A stretch of DNA of 64,000 bases from Siminovitchia acidinfaciens (GTDB lineage Bacteria > Bacillota > Bacilli > Bacillales > Bacillaceae_C), in NCBI RefSeq assembly GCF_003605385.1, contig NZ_QYTV02000004.1, positions 399,209 to 463,208 on the forward strand, read 5' to 3'. Shown here piece by piece: positions 56,879-64,000 of this stretch (positions are counted from its first letter, which is position 1; each line of letters opens with the position of its first letter). Both the position numbers and the translations under genes were made by a program. The notes under the pieces were generated by a model, which was not told where the DNA came from, did not search any database, and saw only the letters and a program-made list of their open reading frames with translations.

Positions 56879-58996
56879 TTACTGTTCTTCTTTTGCGGCC
56901 TTTCCATTATGATCTTTTTCAAATAAAACAAGCAGTCCAGGCATCAATACACCTCTGATCAAGAAAGTATCCATCAATATTCCTATTGCCACAATAAATC
57001 CAAAAACAAACAGCAATTCAATGGGCTGCGTCATGAGCACCGCAAAAGTGGCTGCAAGAATAATCCCTGCTGAGGATATCACGCCTCCTGTGGCTGATAC
57101 AGCTGTTTCCACCGCTTTCCTAAGCGGCTGACTTTGCCGTTCTTCCATAAACCTTGATACAAGGATGATATTATAGTCGATTCCCAGTGCCACCAAAAAG
57201 ATAAAGGAATACAGCGGAACCCGGTTGCTGACGGTATCAATATCAAACAGGAAGTTCGTCAAGAACATCCCTAAACCAAGCGCTGCCAAGAAGGACAGCA
57301 GAATGGTACCCATCATATAAATTGGCATTCTGACGGACCGCGTCAAGAAAATCAGCATGGAGAAGATTAATATTGTCTCTAGTACGACAATCACAATGAG
57401 ATCTCTATTGTTAATCGAGCGATCATCAACAGATACGGCCGTCTCTCCAGCGAAATAAAGGTTCCCGTCCAGGCCGCTGTCTTTGACAATCTGATCTGAT
57501 TCTCCCCTGATTTTTTCCAATGCATCCATCGCTTCAGCTTCATATGGGCTGACTTTAAAGATCATGCTATAGGCAATCACTTTCTCGTCTTCCGTGCTGT
57601 CACTTAAACGCACACTGCCAACAAGGGGCTGGTCTGAAAGCTGATTTCGCAAATCTTGCTGATCTTCTGCAGTCAACGGCTTCTTGGATTCAAATAAGAC
57701 AGTTGTAGGAGCCAGTTCTCCTTTATTGAAGCTTTCTTCCAGCAGTTCATATCCCACTCTTGAAGACATATCACTCGGAAAAGACTTCATCGTATCAAAT
57801 TCATATTTCAAGTTAAACACGTTGGCTGAAGACAGCAGGAGAAAAATACCGATCACCGCTATTGAAAGACCGGGCTTTTTCGTGACAAAACGGCCCACTC
57901 TGCCCCATAGAGAGCTCGCTTTTAGCCTTTCATCACCAATACGAGGAATTTTAGGCCAGAAAGATCTTCTTCCAAACAAGGTAAATAATGCCGGAATCAA
58001 GGTAAGTCCCGCAAGCAAAACAATGATGATCGTCGTTCCGAATATCGGAGCAAAGTTCTTATAATCTCCGAACTTGGCAAAAAACAAAATCAACATGGCT
58101 GCCAAAATGGTCGAACCTGAATAAAACAGCGGGATACCTGTCCCTCTCATTGCCCATTTCATCGCTTTATATTTATCATCATGCGTCTTTAACTCTTCGC
58201 GGAAACGGGAAAAGACCAACAAGGAATAGTCTATGACAACAGCAAAAAGCAAAATGGTCATAATGGAAAGGGACTGATTGGCCAGTACCACTCCGGCTTT
58301 TCCTAGTAAACCGAGCGTCTGGTTCACGACTTCATATACAAAAGCGGCCGCCAATAATGGAATCAAGGCCAGTAATGGCGAGCGGTAAGTGATCACCAGC
58401 AAAACAAGAATAATTCCCACCGTTGAAAACAGCAAGACTAAATCCGCCCTGCTGAAAAGATCCAACGTATCAGCGGCTATTCCGGCAGGACCTGTGACAT
58501 ACAGCTCGAAGTTGCCATTCTTTTCAGAAATCCTATTGATCTCATCTATTGAATTTTTAATTTCTTTCGTTTCAAGCGATGAATCAAAAGTCAAAGGCAA
58601 TAAAGCGATTTTTCGATTACCAGAGAAAAAGCCGTCTATTGCCTGCGGCGGCAATTGTTCCAATGGAATCAATTCCTTCAGGCCATGGATTTCCCCCTTT
58701 TCAAGCTGATCCAGGAAACTAATCAGCTCCCCTTGTTCGAGCTCGCCTTTAGTTGACTCAAAAACCAATATGGCAGGAACCCCTTCATTGTCCTTAATAT
58801 ATTCATCCACTTTATTTTGAGCAATGACAGCCTGGGCATCTCCAGGCAAAGATGCAATGCTGGACACCTCATAATCCTTGGCACTTGGAGCAAACACAGC
58901 TAAAATCATAGCTGCTAAAAACCAAACGCTAAGCGTGATCCACATCCCTCTTTTTGTCGTTACACGGTCGGTAATCCATTGTAATAGCGGCTTCAT
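56879..58996 (-). CDS. MMPL/RND-family transporter
   Basis: A 705-residue membrane protein with two homologous halves of one helix, an extracellular loop and five helices. The first MMPL block is DLVLLFSTVGIILVLLVITYRSPLLALIPLLAAAFVYEVVNQ with VIDYSLLVFSRFREEL. The second is DLIVIVVLETILIFSMLIFLTRSVRMPIYMMGTILLSF with LGIDYNIILVSRFMEERQ. Both contain the (I/V)DY proton-relay motif of MMPL proteins. They export lipids or drugs; B. subtilis YdfJ/YdgH are of this type. Start ATG at 58996 follows AAGGGGTTTGC. It lies downstream of a TetR gene with several palindromes between. Confidence 0.9.
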   Translation of the reverse strand: MKPLLQWITDRVTTKRGMWITLSVWFLAAMILAVFAPSAKDYEVSSIASLPGDAQAVIAQNKVDEYIKDNEGVPAILVFESTKGELEQGELISFLDQLEKGEIHGLKELIPLEQLPPQAIDGFFSGNRKIALLPLTFDSSLETKEIKNSIDEINRISEKNGNFELYVTGPAGIAADTLDLFSRADLVLLFSTVGIILVLLVITYRSPLLALIPLLAAAFVYEVVNQTLGLLGKAGVVLANQSLSIMTILLFAVVIDYSLLVFSRFREELKTHDDKYKAMKWAMRGTGIPLFYSGSTILAAMLILFFAKFGDYKNFAPIFGTTIIIVLLAGLTLIPALFTLFGRRSFWPKIPRIGDERLKASSLWGRVGRFVTKKPGLSIAVIGIFLLLSSANVFNLKYEFDTMKSFPSDMSSRVGYELLEESFNKGELAPTTVLFESKKPLTAEDQQDLRNQLSDQPLVGSVRLSDSTEDEKVIAYSMIFKVSPYEAEAMDALEKIRGESDQIVKDSGLDGNLYFAGETAVSVDDRSINNRDLIVIVVLETILIFSMLIFLTRSVRMPIYMMGTILLSFLAALGLGMFLTNFLFDIDTVSNRVPLYSFIFLVALGIDYNIILVSRFMEERQSQPLRKAVETAVSATGGVISSAGIILAATFAVLMTQPIELLFVFGFIVAIGILMDTFLIRGVLMPGLLVLFEKDHNGKAAKEEQ

Positions 58997-59036
58997 AAGC
59001 AAACCCCTTCTATATTTATTATGTAAGTAACACATC

Positions 59037-59106
59037 TGTCACTTACGACAAAAATAAAATGACACTCGTGTCACTAACATTATCTTTTAGTATGACAGGA
59101 GTGTCA
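59037..59106. promoter_or_regulatory. Operator cluster between TetR and MMPL genes
   Basis: Perfect palindrome TGACACTCGTGTCA (59060-59073), a second TGACAGGAGTGTCA (59093-59106, ending next to the TetR stop codon) and a half-site pair TGTCACTTACGACA (59037-59050). The three sites share TGACA/TGTCA arms and are centred about 23 and 33 bases apart upstream of the MMPL gene. Confidence 0.65.
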
Positions 59107-59107
59107 A

Positions 59108-59683
59108 TTATTTCTTTATGAACATTCCATGGCTGAGAAATTCCTTCGTCATTTTCATCCACTCCCCTTGAGGGATGCCGAAATGATTAGGAATAGCAAT
59201 GGATTGAAAAATGAATCCTAATATAAGTTCGTCTGCCAATTCCGGCCGCAGGAGCCCTTCTCTTCTCCCTGTCTGGATGAAAGATCCCAAATGACCGTAC
59301 ATCTCGACATGAATCTGCTCCAATTGCTGTTTATTCCTCTTTACATTTTTATTGGTATTCGCAGGAATCTCATAAGACAAACCAAGAATTTGATGAATTT
59401 TATTATACTTGAAAAAAGTTTCAAGCAGAAAGTCAAATTGGTCATGGAAACCGGCGTATTGATGAATTTTTTCAAGATCCTTCATGAACTGGTCCATTTC
59501 AAAAAGCATGTACTCTGTAATCAATTCTTCTTTATTATCGTAGTATTTATATAGTGCACCTCTGGACACGTCCAGCCGCTGGGCCAGGATGCCGAATGTA
59601 AATCCTTCATAGCCTTGTTCAAGCAAAATGTTCTTAGTTTCTAGAAAAACATCCTCTGTCGTAAACTTGCGTTCCCGTGCCAT
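59108..59683 (-). CDS. TetR/AcrR-family regulator, probable repressor of the MMPL transporter
   Basis: A 191-residue regulator with an N-terminal HTH: FTTEDVFLETKNILLEQGYEGFTFGILAQRLDVSRGALYKYYDNKEELITEYML (~7-60). The C-terminal helical domain should bind a ligand. It precedes the MMPL pump by 111 bases in the same direction. The gap contains three TGACA/TGTCA palindromic sites, so repression of the pump (and perhaps not of itself) is likely. Confidence 0.88.
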   Translation of the reverse strand: MARERKFTTEDVFLETKNILLEQGYEGFTFGILAQRLDVSRGALYKYYDNKEELITEYMLFEMDQFMKDLEKIHQYAGFHDQFDFLLETFFKYNKIHQILGLSYEIPANTNKNVKRNKQQLEQIHVEMYGHLGSFIQTGRREGLLRPELADELILGFIFQSIAIPNHFGIPQGEWMKMTKEFLSHGMFIKK

Positions 59684-59768
59684 CTGCTCACTCCTTCCTT
59701 TTCATTATAGGATAATTTTCTCATTTAACAAATGACTGCAGATCTCTGAAATTGAAGCAAGCAATCAG

Positions 59769-59801
59769 AAAGCCTAAAAGCTACCGATGCTTTTAGGCTT
59801 C
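59769..59801 (-). terminator. Terminator of the GntR-ABC operon
   Basis: Perfect 12-bp stem AAGCCTAAAAGC/GCTTTTAGGCTT (59770-59781 with 59789-59800) with a T-rich end on the minus strand (TTTCTGATT) and CTTTTCC on the plus strand. Confidence 0.75.
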
Positions 59802-59811
59802 TTTTCCCTAA

Positions 59812-60519
59812 TCAATCGTCTTCACCGACATAATGAATATAGATATCTTCATTTTCCGGTACTAGTTTCAGGTCTTTTGGAACCTTCAAATAAAGATAAT
59901 TGATTTCCATAAAGCCGCCAAAACCCATTCCGCCTTTGCGTTCCCCCGTAAACTGAATGATGACAAATTCTTTTTCAAACACCGTAAATTCCAGGTTTTT
60001 CTCTTCCCATTTTCCTTTCAGATGCAATATATCCTTTTCCAATTTCACATCCCAGGATTGATATTCATTGGTTAGATCAATTCCACCGACGACAGAATTT
60101 GCATAAAAGGCCCCTTCAACAATTCCGTCATTTTCGGCTTTCCTTTCCACGATCACCGTTCCATTCAACCAATCTTGGTTTTTTAAGCGGAGCTCTTTTC
60201 CATTATAGTTCCATTGCCATTCATTCAAAACATACCGTGAATCAACCTCTTCTGTCCTACCATTGAAGAGGGCGTCATTAACACGGTTCATTTCCTTTTC
60301 CATCTGTGAGTCAGAAGACGAGCTGAAATCTGGCTCATCTTTATTGATTGGCAGTACTTCAAACACAAAAACTGATGCGATAAGTACAATCCCATATCCC
60401 ATTAAAAGAATTTTGACATAACGTTTATTTTTCAAGACATTTTGCTGCATCCCCTTGATTCCCCATATAAGAATGCCGGCAACCCCGACGAGCACAAGCA
60501 AACTGGTGAGGCCCATCAT
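59812..60519 (-). CDS. Uncharacterised membrane protein of the GntR-ABC operon
   Basis: A 235-residue protein with two N-terminal helices (LTSLLVLVGVAGILIWGIKGM and VKILLMGYGIVLIASVFVFEVL) and a ~180-residue extracellular part rich in Trp and charged residues (RYVLNEWQWNYNGKELRLKNQDWLNGTVIVERKAEN), probably a β-fold. It overlaps the permease gene by 4 bases and is the last gene of the operon. I do not recognise a family; its place suggests a partner of the ABC transporter. Confidence 0.72.
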   Translation of the reverse strand: MMGLTSLLVLVGVAGILIWGIKGMQQNVLKNKRYVKILLMGYGIVLIASVFVFEVLPINKDEPDFSSSSDSQMEKEMNRVNDALFNGRTEEVDSRYVLNEWQWNYNGKELRLKNQDWLNGTVIVERKAENDGIVEGAFYANSVVGGIDLTNEYQSWDVKLEKDILHLKGKWEEKNLEFTVFEKEFVIIQFTGERKGGMGFGGFMEINYLYLKVPKDLKLVPENEDIYIHYVGEDD

Positions 60520-61265
60520 TTTCTGACCTCCATTCTATTTGACAGGATGAGAGCTCCTGCGAAAAACAGAGTTGATATAATAATTGTTTTGACGGCGAAT
60601 AACCATAAGGATGATTCTGCAAAAATAAAGTTAAAAATGGATTTGGCCAGTTCTTCATTGCGGATTCCGACGTAAACGACAAACCCTGTGATAAGAGCCG
60701 GCAGCACAAAGATAAAAACTTTATTCACCTGCACAATGGTCCCCGTCAAATAACCGGCAGCCGAAAATAAAATCATATATAAAATGGACGCCGACACAGC
60801 AATGAAAAACTCAGCAGGTGCTTCCATGAAGCTGTTTCCCATGCCATATTGGACATTTCCCATAAGGAAAGTGACAATTTTCAGCAAAAATCCAGCGAAA
60901 ACGGCGGCTGCACCACCGACGGCACTTGCCGTCAACAGGAACAAGATATTTGCCAAATTGCTACTTAAGCGATTCGCTACAAAAGTGAAGTCGTCATATC
61001 TGACTGCCTTTGTCGTAATCAATATACTTGTAATGAAAATCCAAAGCATGGTAAAGACAACAATCATATCTGCTGAATAGTAAGAAATGTTGATGCTCAT
61101 GCCTGAACTGGTGCCCGTTCCTACGGAGCTCACTCCCCCGAGCGAGAAAAGGAGGCTGATCAGCTGGACGCCTACCAACGAGCTGAACACGCCCAAGAAT
61201 GCTCTCACCTTGAACTCATACTGTCTTTTCACCACATCAGACAGACTCATTTCGATTAAAGACAT
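60516..61265 (-). CDS. ABC transporter permease-like membrane protein
   Basis: A 249-residue protein with six helices: a short cytoplasmic N-terminus (VVKRQYEFKVRAFLGVFSSLVGVQLISLLFSLG), an extracellular loop with SSVGTGTSSGMSINISYYSADM, then five helices ending LFAVKTIIISTLFFAGALILS. Topology fits ABC-2 half-exporters such as B. subtilis YtrC/YtrD. It overlaps the upstream ATPase gene by 29 bases and the downstream gene by 4. Confidence 0.75.
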   Translation of the reverse strand: MSLIEMSLSDVVKRQYEFKVRAFLGVFSSLVGVQLISLLFSLGGVSSVGTGTSSGMSINISYYSADMIVVFTMLWIFITSILITTKAVRYDDFTFVANRLSSNLANILFLLTASAVGGAAAVFAGFLLKIVTFLMGNVQYGMGNSFMEAPAEFFIAVSASILYMILFSAAGYLTGTIVQVNKVFIFVLPALITGFVVYVGIRNEELAKSIFNFIFAESSLWLFAVKTIIISTLFFAGALILSNRMEVRK

Positions 61266-62148
61266 CGTCTATCCCCCCTTTATGCCTCCTCGTCAAATAA
61301 ACGCAGACGTCACTGGCCGGAACAGGAGAAACACTGATCCCGTCCAGTTTCATCTGCTGAATCTCCTCTTCAGAGAATTCATTTTTTACAGCGCTAAAAA
61401 TACGGCCAGGGCCTGATTCCTGTTCATGGAGCACTTCTTTGTTTTCGATCCACTTAGCAACAGCAGACATTTTTCCAGTAAGACCTACTGCCCATTCCTT
61501 CAAATCAGAAACCGACAAATGCAGACGGACCTTGCCATCATTAATTAGCAAAACATCTTCCAAAACATCCTCAATCTCACTCAAATGATGGCTTGACACA
61601 ATGATCGTTCGCGGATGTGCGATATAATCTTTCAGTAAAGCTCTATAGAAATCTTTCCTGACCGCAGCGTCCATCCCTGTTGTCGGCTCATCAAAAATCG
61701 TTAATGCACAGCGGGATGCCAGCCCCAAAATCATATTGAATGTGCTTTTCATTCCTTTTGATAAATTGCCATGGTATGCGTTTGGATTGAATGAGAAGTA
61801 ATCAAACAATCCATCGGCCAGCTCCTCATCCCAATTATCATAAAATCGCCCCGCCTCCTCCAATATTTCCTTAAGAGTGAGGGCCGGCGGCAGGCTGAGC
61901 TGGTCATCTATGAAAATACTATTGGCAGACACCCGCAGACTGTTAAAGGGATTTTCAGAAAACACTTTGACCACTCCGGAAGTCGGGTGGATGAAACCGG
62001 AAATCAACTTGAGCAGCGTTGTTTTGCCGGCTCCGTTTCTGCCGACAAGACCTGTCATTTTATTTTCCTTGATTGTCAGTGAAAGCTGATCCAGAACTTG
62101 TTGCCGACCGTATTTTTTCGTAAGCTCCCTACATTCGATGACACTCAT
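61237..62148 (-). CDS. ABC transporter ATP-binding protein (YtrB/YhcH-like)
   Basis: A 303-residue ATPase: Walker A GRNGAGKTTLLKLI, signature LSKGMKSTFNMILGLASRC (SKGM instead of SGGQ, usual in the YtrB group), Walker B LTIFDEPTTGMDA and switch VSSHHLSEIEDVLE. The C-terminal ~90 residues form an accessory domain. It overlaps the GntR gene by 4 bases. Homologous operons (ytrABCDEF) respond to cell-wall antibiotics in B. subtilis. Confidence 0.87.
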   Translation of the reverse strand: MSVIECRELTKKYGRQQVLDQLSLTIKENKMTGLVGRNGAGKTTLLKLISGFIHPTSGVVKVFSENPFNSLRVSANSIFIDDQLSLPPALTLKEILEEAGRFYDNWDEELADGLFDYFSFNPNAYHGNLSKGMKSTFNMILGLASRCALTIFDEPTTGMDAAVRKDFYRALLKDYIAHPRTIIVSSHHLSEIEDVLEDVLLINDGKVRLHLSVSDLKEWAVGLTGKMSAVAKWIENKEVLHEQESGPGRIFSAVKNEFSEEEIQQMKLDGISVSPVPASDVCVYLTRRHKGGIDDVFNRNESV

Positions 62149-62525
62149 TTTTTGTCCCTCCCCCTATTTACTTCCTTGAGCATGTCAATTAAGTCATTTT
62201 CAGAAACATTCAATCTCTCCGCTTCAATGACAAGGTCCTGAATCAAGCCTTTTAGCCTTTTATTTTTCCGTTTGCTTATGACTATTTCTTTCGCTCCCTC
62301 TGCAACGAACATGCCGAGCCCCCGCCTCTTGTATAAAATACCTTCGTCTGCCAGTACGTTCAGCCCTTTTGCAGCTGTAGCCGGATTAATATTGAACATA
62401 TCCGCCAACTGGTATTGGGAATACACTTTATTGTTCATTTTAAAACGCCCGCCTATGATTTCATTCTCCAGCCATTCCGAGATTTGAAGATAAATTGGCT
62501 TCGTGTCGTTTGGATCGATTAACAT
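62145..62525 (-). CDS. GntR-family regulator (YtrA-like)
   Basis: A 126-residue short GntR regulator: winged helix DTKPIYLQISEWLENEIIGGRFKMNNKVYSQYQLADMFNINPATAAKGLNVLADEGILYKRRGLGMFVAEGA (~7-77), followed by a two-helix C-terminus without a ligand domain, which defines the YtrA subfamily. First gene of the operon it probably represses. The ATG at 62525 has AGGAGG six bases upstream; the ATG two codons before is too close to it. Confidence 0.88.
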   Translation of the reverse strand: MLIDPNDTKPIYLQISEWLENEIIGGRFKMNNKVYSQYQLADMFNINPATAAKGLNVLADEGILYKRRGLGMFVAEGAKEIVISKRKNKRLKGLIQDLVIEAERLNVSENDLIDMLKEVNRGRDKK

Positions 62526-62740
62526 ACACATCCTCCTTTCTGGATGAGTGCATTACTGTTGTGATGTAGTATATGTTATTTCATAAAAAATTACAATATG
62601 AATACCATTTGAGTTGGACCAATCAATTGTTTTTTTTAAAATTGACAATATTTAAGGAGGTTACTACTATATTGGTAATAGCAAAACAAGGCATGTTTTT
62701 ACAATAAGGTGGAGGAAAGAAAGGGAGAGGGCGATCTAGC

Positions 62741-63364
62741 ATGAAGAAAAAAGGCTTATATCGTGATTTTTTCCTGTTTTTTGATATTACTGTCATGCTT
62801 CTTACCTTGGCCATATTAAGTATTCTTGTGATTGTTAACGGGGATACGTGGATTCTGACCATCTATTTTTTAGTGGGACTGGTTGCATATATGTTCACAG
62901 AGTATGCGACCCATCGATTCCTATTCCATCTGAAAACGCCAAAAAACCCGCTCTTTTTAAAATTTCTAAAGCGACTCCATTATGATCATCACAAGGATCC
63001 GGATGATTTAAAACTGCTTTTCCTGCCGCTATGGTACACCATTCCAAATTTTATAATTGTAGCGTTGATTTTTTATACGATCGAATCCACAATCGTAGGG
63101 ACATCAGCCTTCCTAATGGGAATTATTGTTATGCTGCTGGTCTATGAATGGAAACACTATGTCGCACACCGCCCCATCAAACCAATCACAAGATTTGGGA
63201 AGTGGGTTAAAAAACTCCATCTGCTACACCATTTTAAAAATGAGAACTATTGGTACGGCGTCTCCACACCGTTTGTAGACGCATTGTTTGGTACTTTAAA
63301 GGATGAAAAGAAGGTTGAAAAAAGCAAAACAGCTACGGACTTGGAAAAGAGAGGGATTTCGTAA
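62741..63364 (+). CDS. Fatty-acid-hydroxylase/sterol-desaturase superfamily membrane protein
   Basis: A 207-residue integral membrane di-iron protein. Histidine boxes: HRFLFH (~68-73), HYDHH (~90-94), HYVAHRP (~144-150) and HLLHHF (~165-170), in the order and spacing of the fatty acid hydroxylase family (HX3-4H..HX2HH..HX2-3H..HX2HH). Four hydrophobic segments surround them. Members hydroxylate lipids, carotenoids or fatty acids; the substrate is unknown. The start has a modest GGGAGAGGG. The AATCAAACGTTTGATT array begins 40 bases after its stop. Confidence 0.87.
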   Translation: MKKKGLYRDFFLFFDITVMLLTLAILSILVIVNGDTWILTIYFLVGLVAYMFTEYATHRFLFHLKTPKNPLFLKFLKRLHYDHHKDPDDLKLLFLPLWYTIPNFIIVALIFYTIESTIVGTSAFLMGIIVMLLVYEWKHYVAHRPIKPITRFGKWVKKLHLLHHFKNENYWYGVSTPFVDALFGTLKDEKKVEKSKTATDLEKRGIS

Positions 63365-63403
63365 CATTGCGGAAAAGTATATATAGGGGTCAAGCGTGGC
63401 TTT

Positions 63404-63688
63404 TTAATCAAATGATTGATCAGTTTTTGTGAAAGGTTTAGTTCAGGCCTATTTTTTATTAATCAAACATTTGATTAGTGCGGAAACCCTTTGATTTACA
63501 GCCTTTTTCAGGAATCGATGTCTTACGTGAACTTTTCAACCAAACGTTTGATTAGTTTTTAGGGTAACATTTGATTGCAACTCTTTTTGTTAATCAAATG
63601 ATTGATTAACACGTGAAATCATTGATCTAACGGCCTTTATCAATCAAGCATGTAGAATATTGATTTTCTTAATCAAACGTTTGATTAA
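63404..63688. repeat. Second array of AATCAAACGTTTGATT palindromes
   Basis: At least five copies: 63404-63423 (TTAATCAAATGATTGATCAG), 63459-63478 (TTAATCAAACATTTGATTAG), 63536-63555 (TCAACCAAACGTTTGATTAG), 63589-63610 (9-bp arms GTTAATCAA/TTGATTAAC) and 63669-63688 (perfect TTAATCAAACGTTTGATTAA). The sequence after several copies is related (TGCGGAAACCCTTTGATTTA, TGCTGAAATCCTTTGATTTA, CACGTGAAATCATTGATCTA), so the array again consists of diverged tandem units. It is 53 kb from the first array and flanked by a hydroxylase gene and an IS end. Confidence 0.82.
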
Positions 63689-63718
63689 TGCTGAAATCCT
63701 TTGATTTATTTGCTATTC

Positions 63719-63812
63719 TTAACAGTCGCTCTGATACCAGTACCATACGATTGATCCAATAATTAAAGCAAAAACTACCAAGACTGATAATACCTGTCCT
63801 TTCCATTTGGCC
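63719..63812 (-). pseudogene. Remnant of a small membrane protein gene next to the IS end
   Basis: Minus-strand frame without its own start codon encoding KWKGQVLSVLVVF..IVWYWYQSDC, a hydrophobic helix with a short polar tail ending at 63719. It looks like the C-terminal end of a small membrane protein whose 5' part was removed by the IS3-family insertion immediately upstream. Short length makes this tentative. Confidence 0.35.
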
Positions 63813-63859
63813 CTTACCCTTTACAGGGGTGAAAAAGAAAAAGGTCAACCAGAAAAATA

Positions 63860-64000
63860 AAATGTACCCTTTGTAAAGGACATTTTTGAAAAAGGTCATG
63901 CCGCATGGAGAAGATGATTTCTGTATTGTACAGGAGTCATCTTCTTTAAGTTCCATTGGTACCTAAAATTGTTATAGTACGTCATATATTTTTTGATTTC
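63860..64000 (-). mobile_element. IS3-family insertion sequence, right end (partial)
   Basis: Contains the C-terminus of an IS3-type transposase followed by ~15-35 bases of terminal sequence. The end is probably near the imperfect palindrome TGTACCCTTTGTAAAGGACA (63862-63881). The rest of the element lies beyond the window, so the left inverted repeat and target duplication cannot be checked. Confidence 0.6.
63896..64000 (-). CDS. IS3-family transposase (OrfB), C-terminal fragment
   Basis: Last 34 residues of the catalytic protein, entering from the right edge: EIKKYMTYYNNFRYQWNLKKMTPVQYRNHLL, then a short end and stop at 63896. 'YY(N)..R....L..MTP..YR' is the universal C-terminal signature of IS3/IS150 transposases (DDE integrase fold). 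The DDE residues lie outside the window. Confidence 0.85.
   Translation of the reverse strand, partial: EIKKYMTYYNNFRYQWNLKKMTPVQYRNHLLHAA

Overview
The window looks like chromosomal DNA from an endospore-forming member of the Bacillaceae. Evidence: a complete gerA-type spore germinant receptor operon; strong AGGAGG-type ribosome binding sites; frequent TTG/GTG starts; Gram-positive lipoproteins; LipM-type lipoate assembly; a fused OpuF-type osmolyte transporter; type I toxin peptides of the TxpA/BsrG kind; and a gene order made of short operons separated by strong intrinsic terminators. I cannot name a species. The only mobile element seen is the end of an IS3-family element at the right edge.

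Layout. 1-9.3 kb: assorted metabolic and membrane genes (FAD oxidoreductase end, acyl-CoA-dehydrogenase-like protein, RDD protein, methyltransferase, MDR reductase, GNAT, aspartase, TauE/SafE exporter, MATE pump), with a cluster of DnaA-box-like sites at 4451-4709. 9.4-10.0 kb: a non-coding array of 20-bp palindromes built on AATCAAACGTTTGATT. 10-13.8 kb: nitrilase-family hydrolase, Cu/Zn SOD lipoprotein, and an overlapping lipM-lipA pair. 13.9-14.3 kb: a tandem array with an exact 52-bp period. 14.5-15.5 kb: two acetyltransferases. 15.7-24.7 kb: a coherent catabolic region (amino acid/polyamine permease, aldehyde dehydrogenase, class III aminotransferase, M20 carbamoyl hydrolase, sigma-54 activator, agmatine deiminase) with two sequence-perfect sigma-54 promoters. 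The simplest reading is agmatine -> N-carbamoylputrescine -> putrescine -> 4-aminobutanal -> GABA. tRNA-Pro(GGG) lies at 24.8 kb.

25.5-31 kb: a six-gene nickel importer operon with its NikR regulator, followed by a type I toxin/antitoxin locus (31.4-31.7 kb), a VWA lipoprotein, and the complete urease cluster ureABCEFGD (34-39 kb). Nickel uptake and the nickel enzyme are therefore neighbours. 39-45.3 kb: a duplicated-domain protein, an EamA transporter, a small Arg/Glu-rich protein, the OpuF-like osmolyte transporter and an AIM24-family protein. 45.5-48.3 kb: a second 52-bp array and a TetR-regulated ABC-2 exporter. 48.4-48.9 kb: a second type I toxin/antitoxin locus, whose RNA gene seems to be interrupted by a dispersed repeat. 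49-52 kb: a frameshifted SDR gene and a divergent GNAT/MocR pair.

52-56 kb: gerABC operon with a small two-helix protein that may be a D subunit. 56-63.4 kb: MerR/TipAS regulator, TetR-MMPL pump pair, GntR-ABC transporter operon and a fatty-acid-hydroxylase-like membrane enzyme. 63.4-63.7 kb: a second array of the AATCAAACGTTTGATT palindromes, then an IS3-type transposase end.

The most unusual material is non-coding: two dispersed arrays of a TetR-operator-like palindrome, three arrays of a 52-bp hairpin repeat with the same skeleton, and at least five copies of a GC-rich dispersed element.
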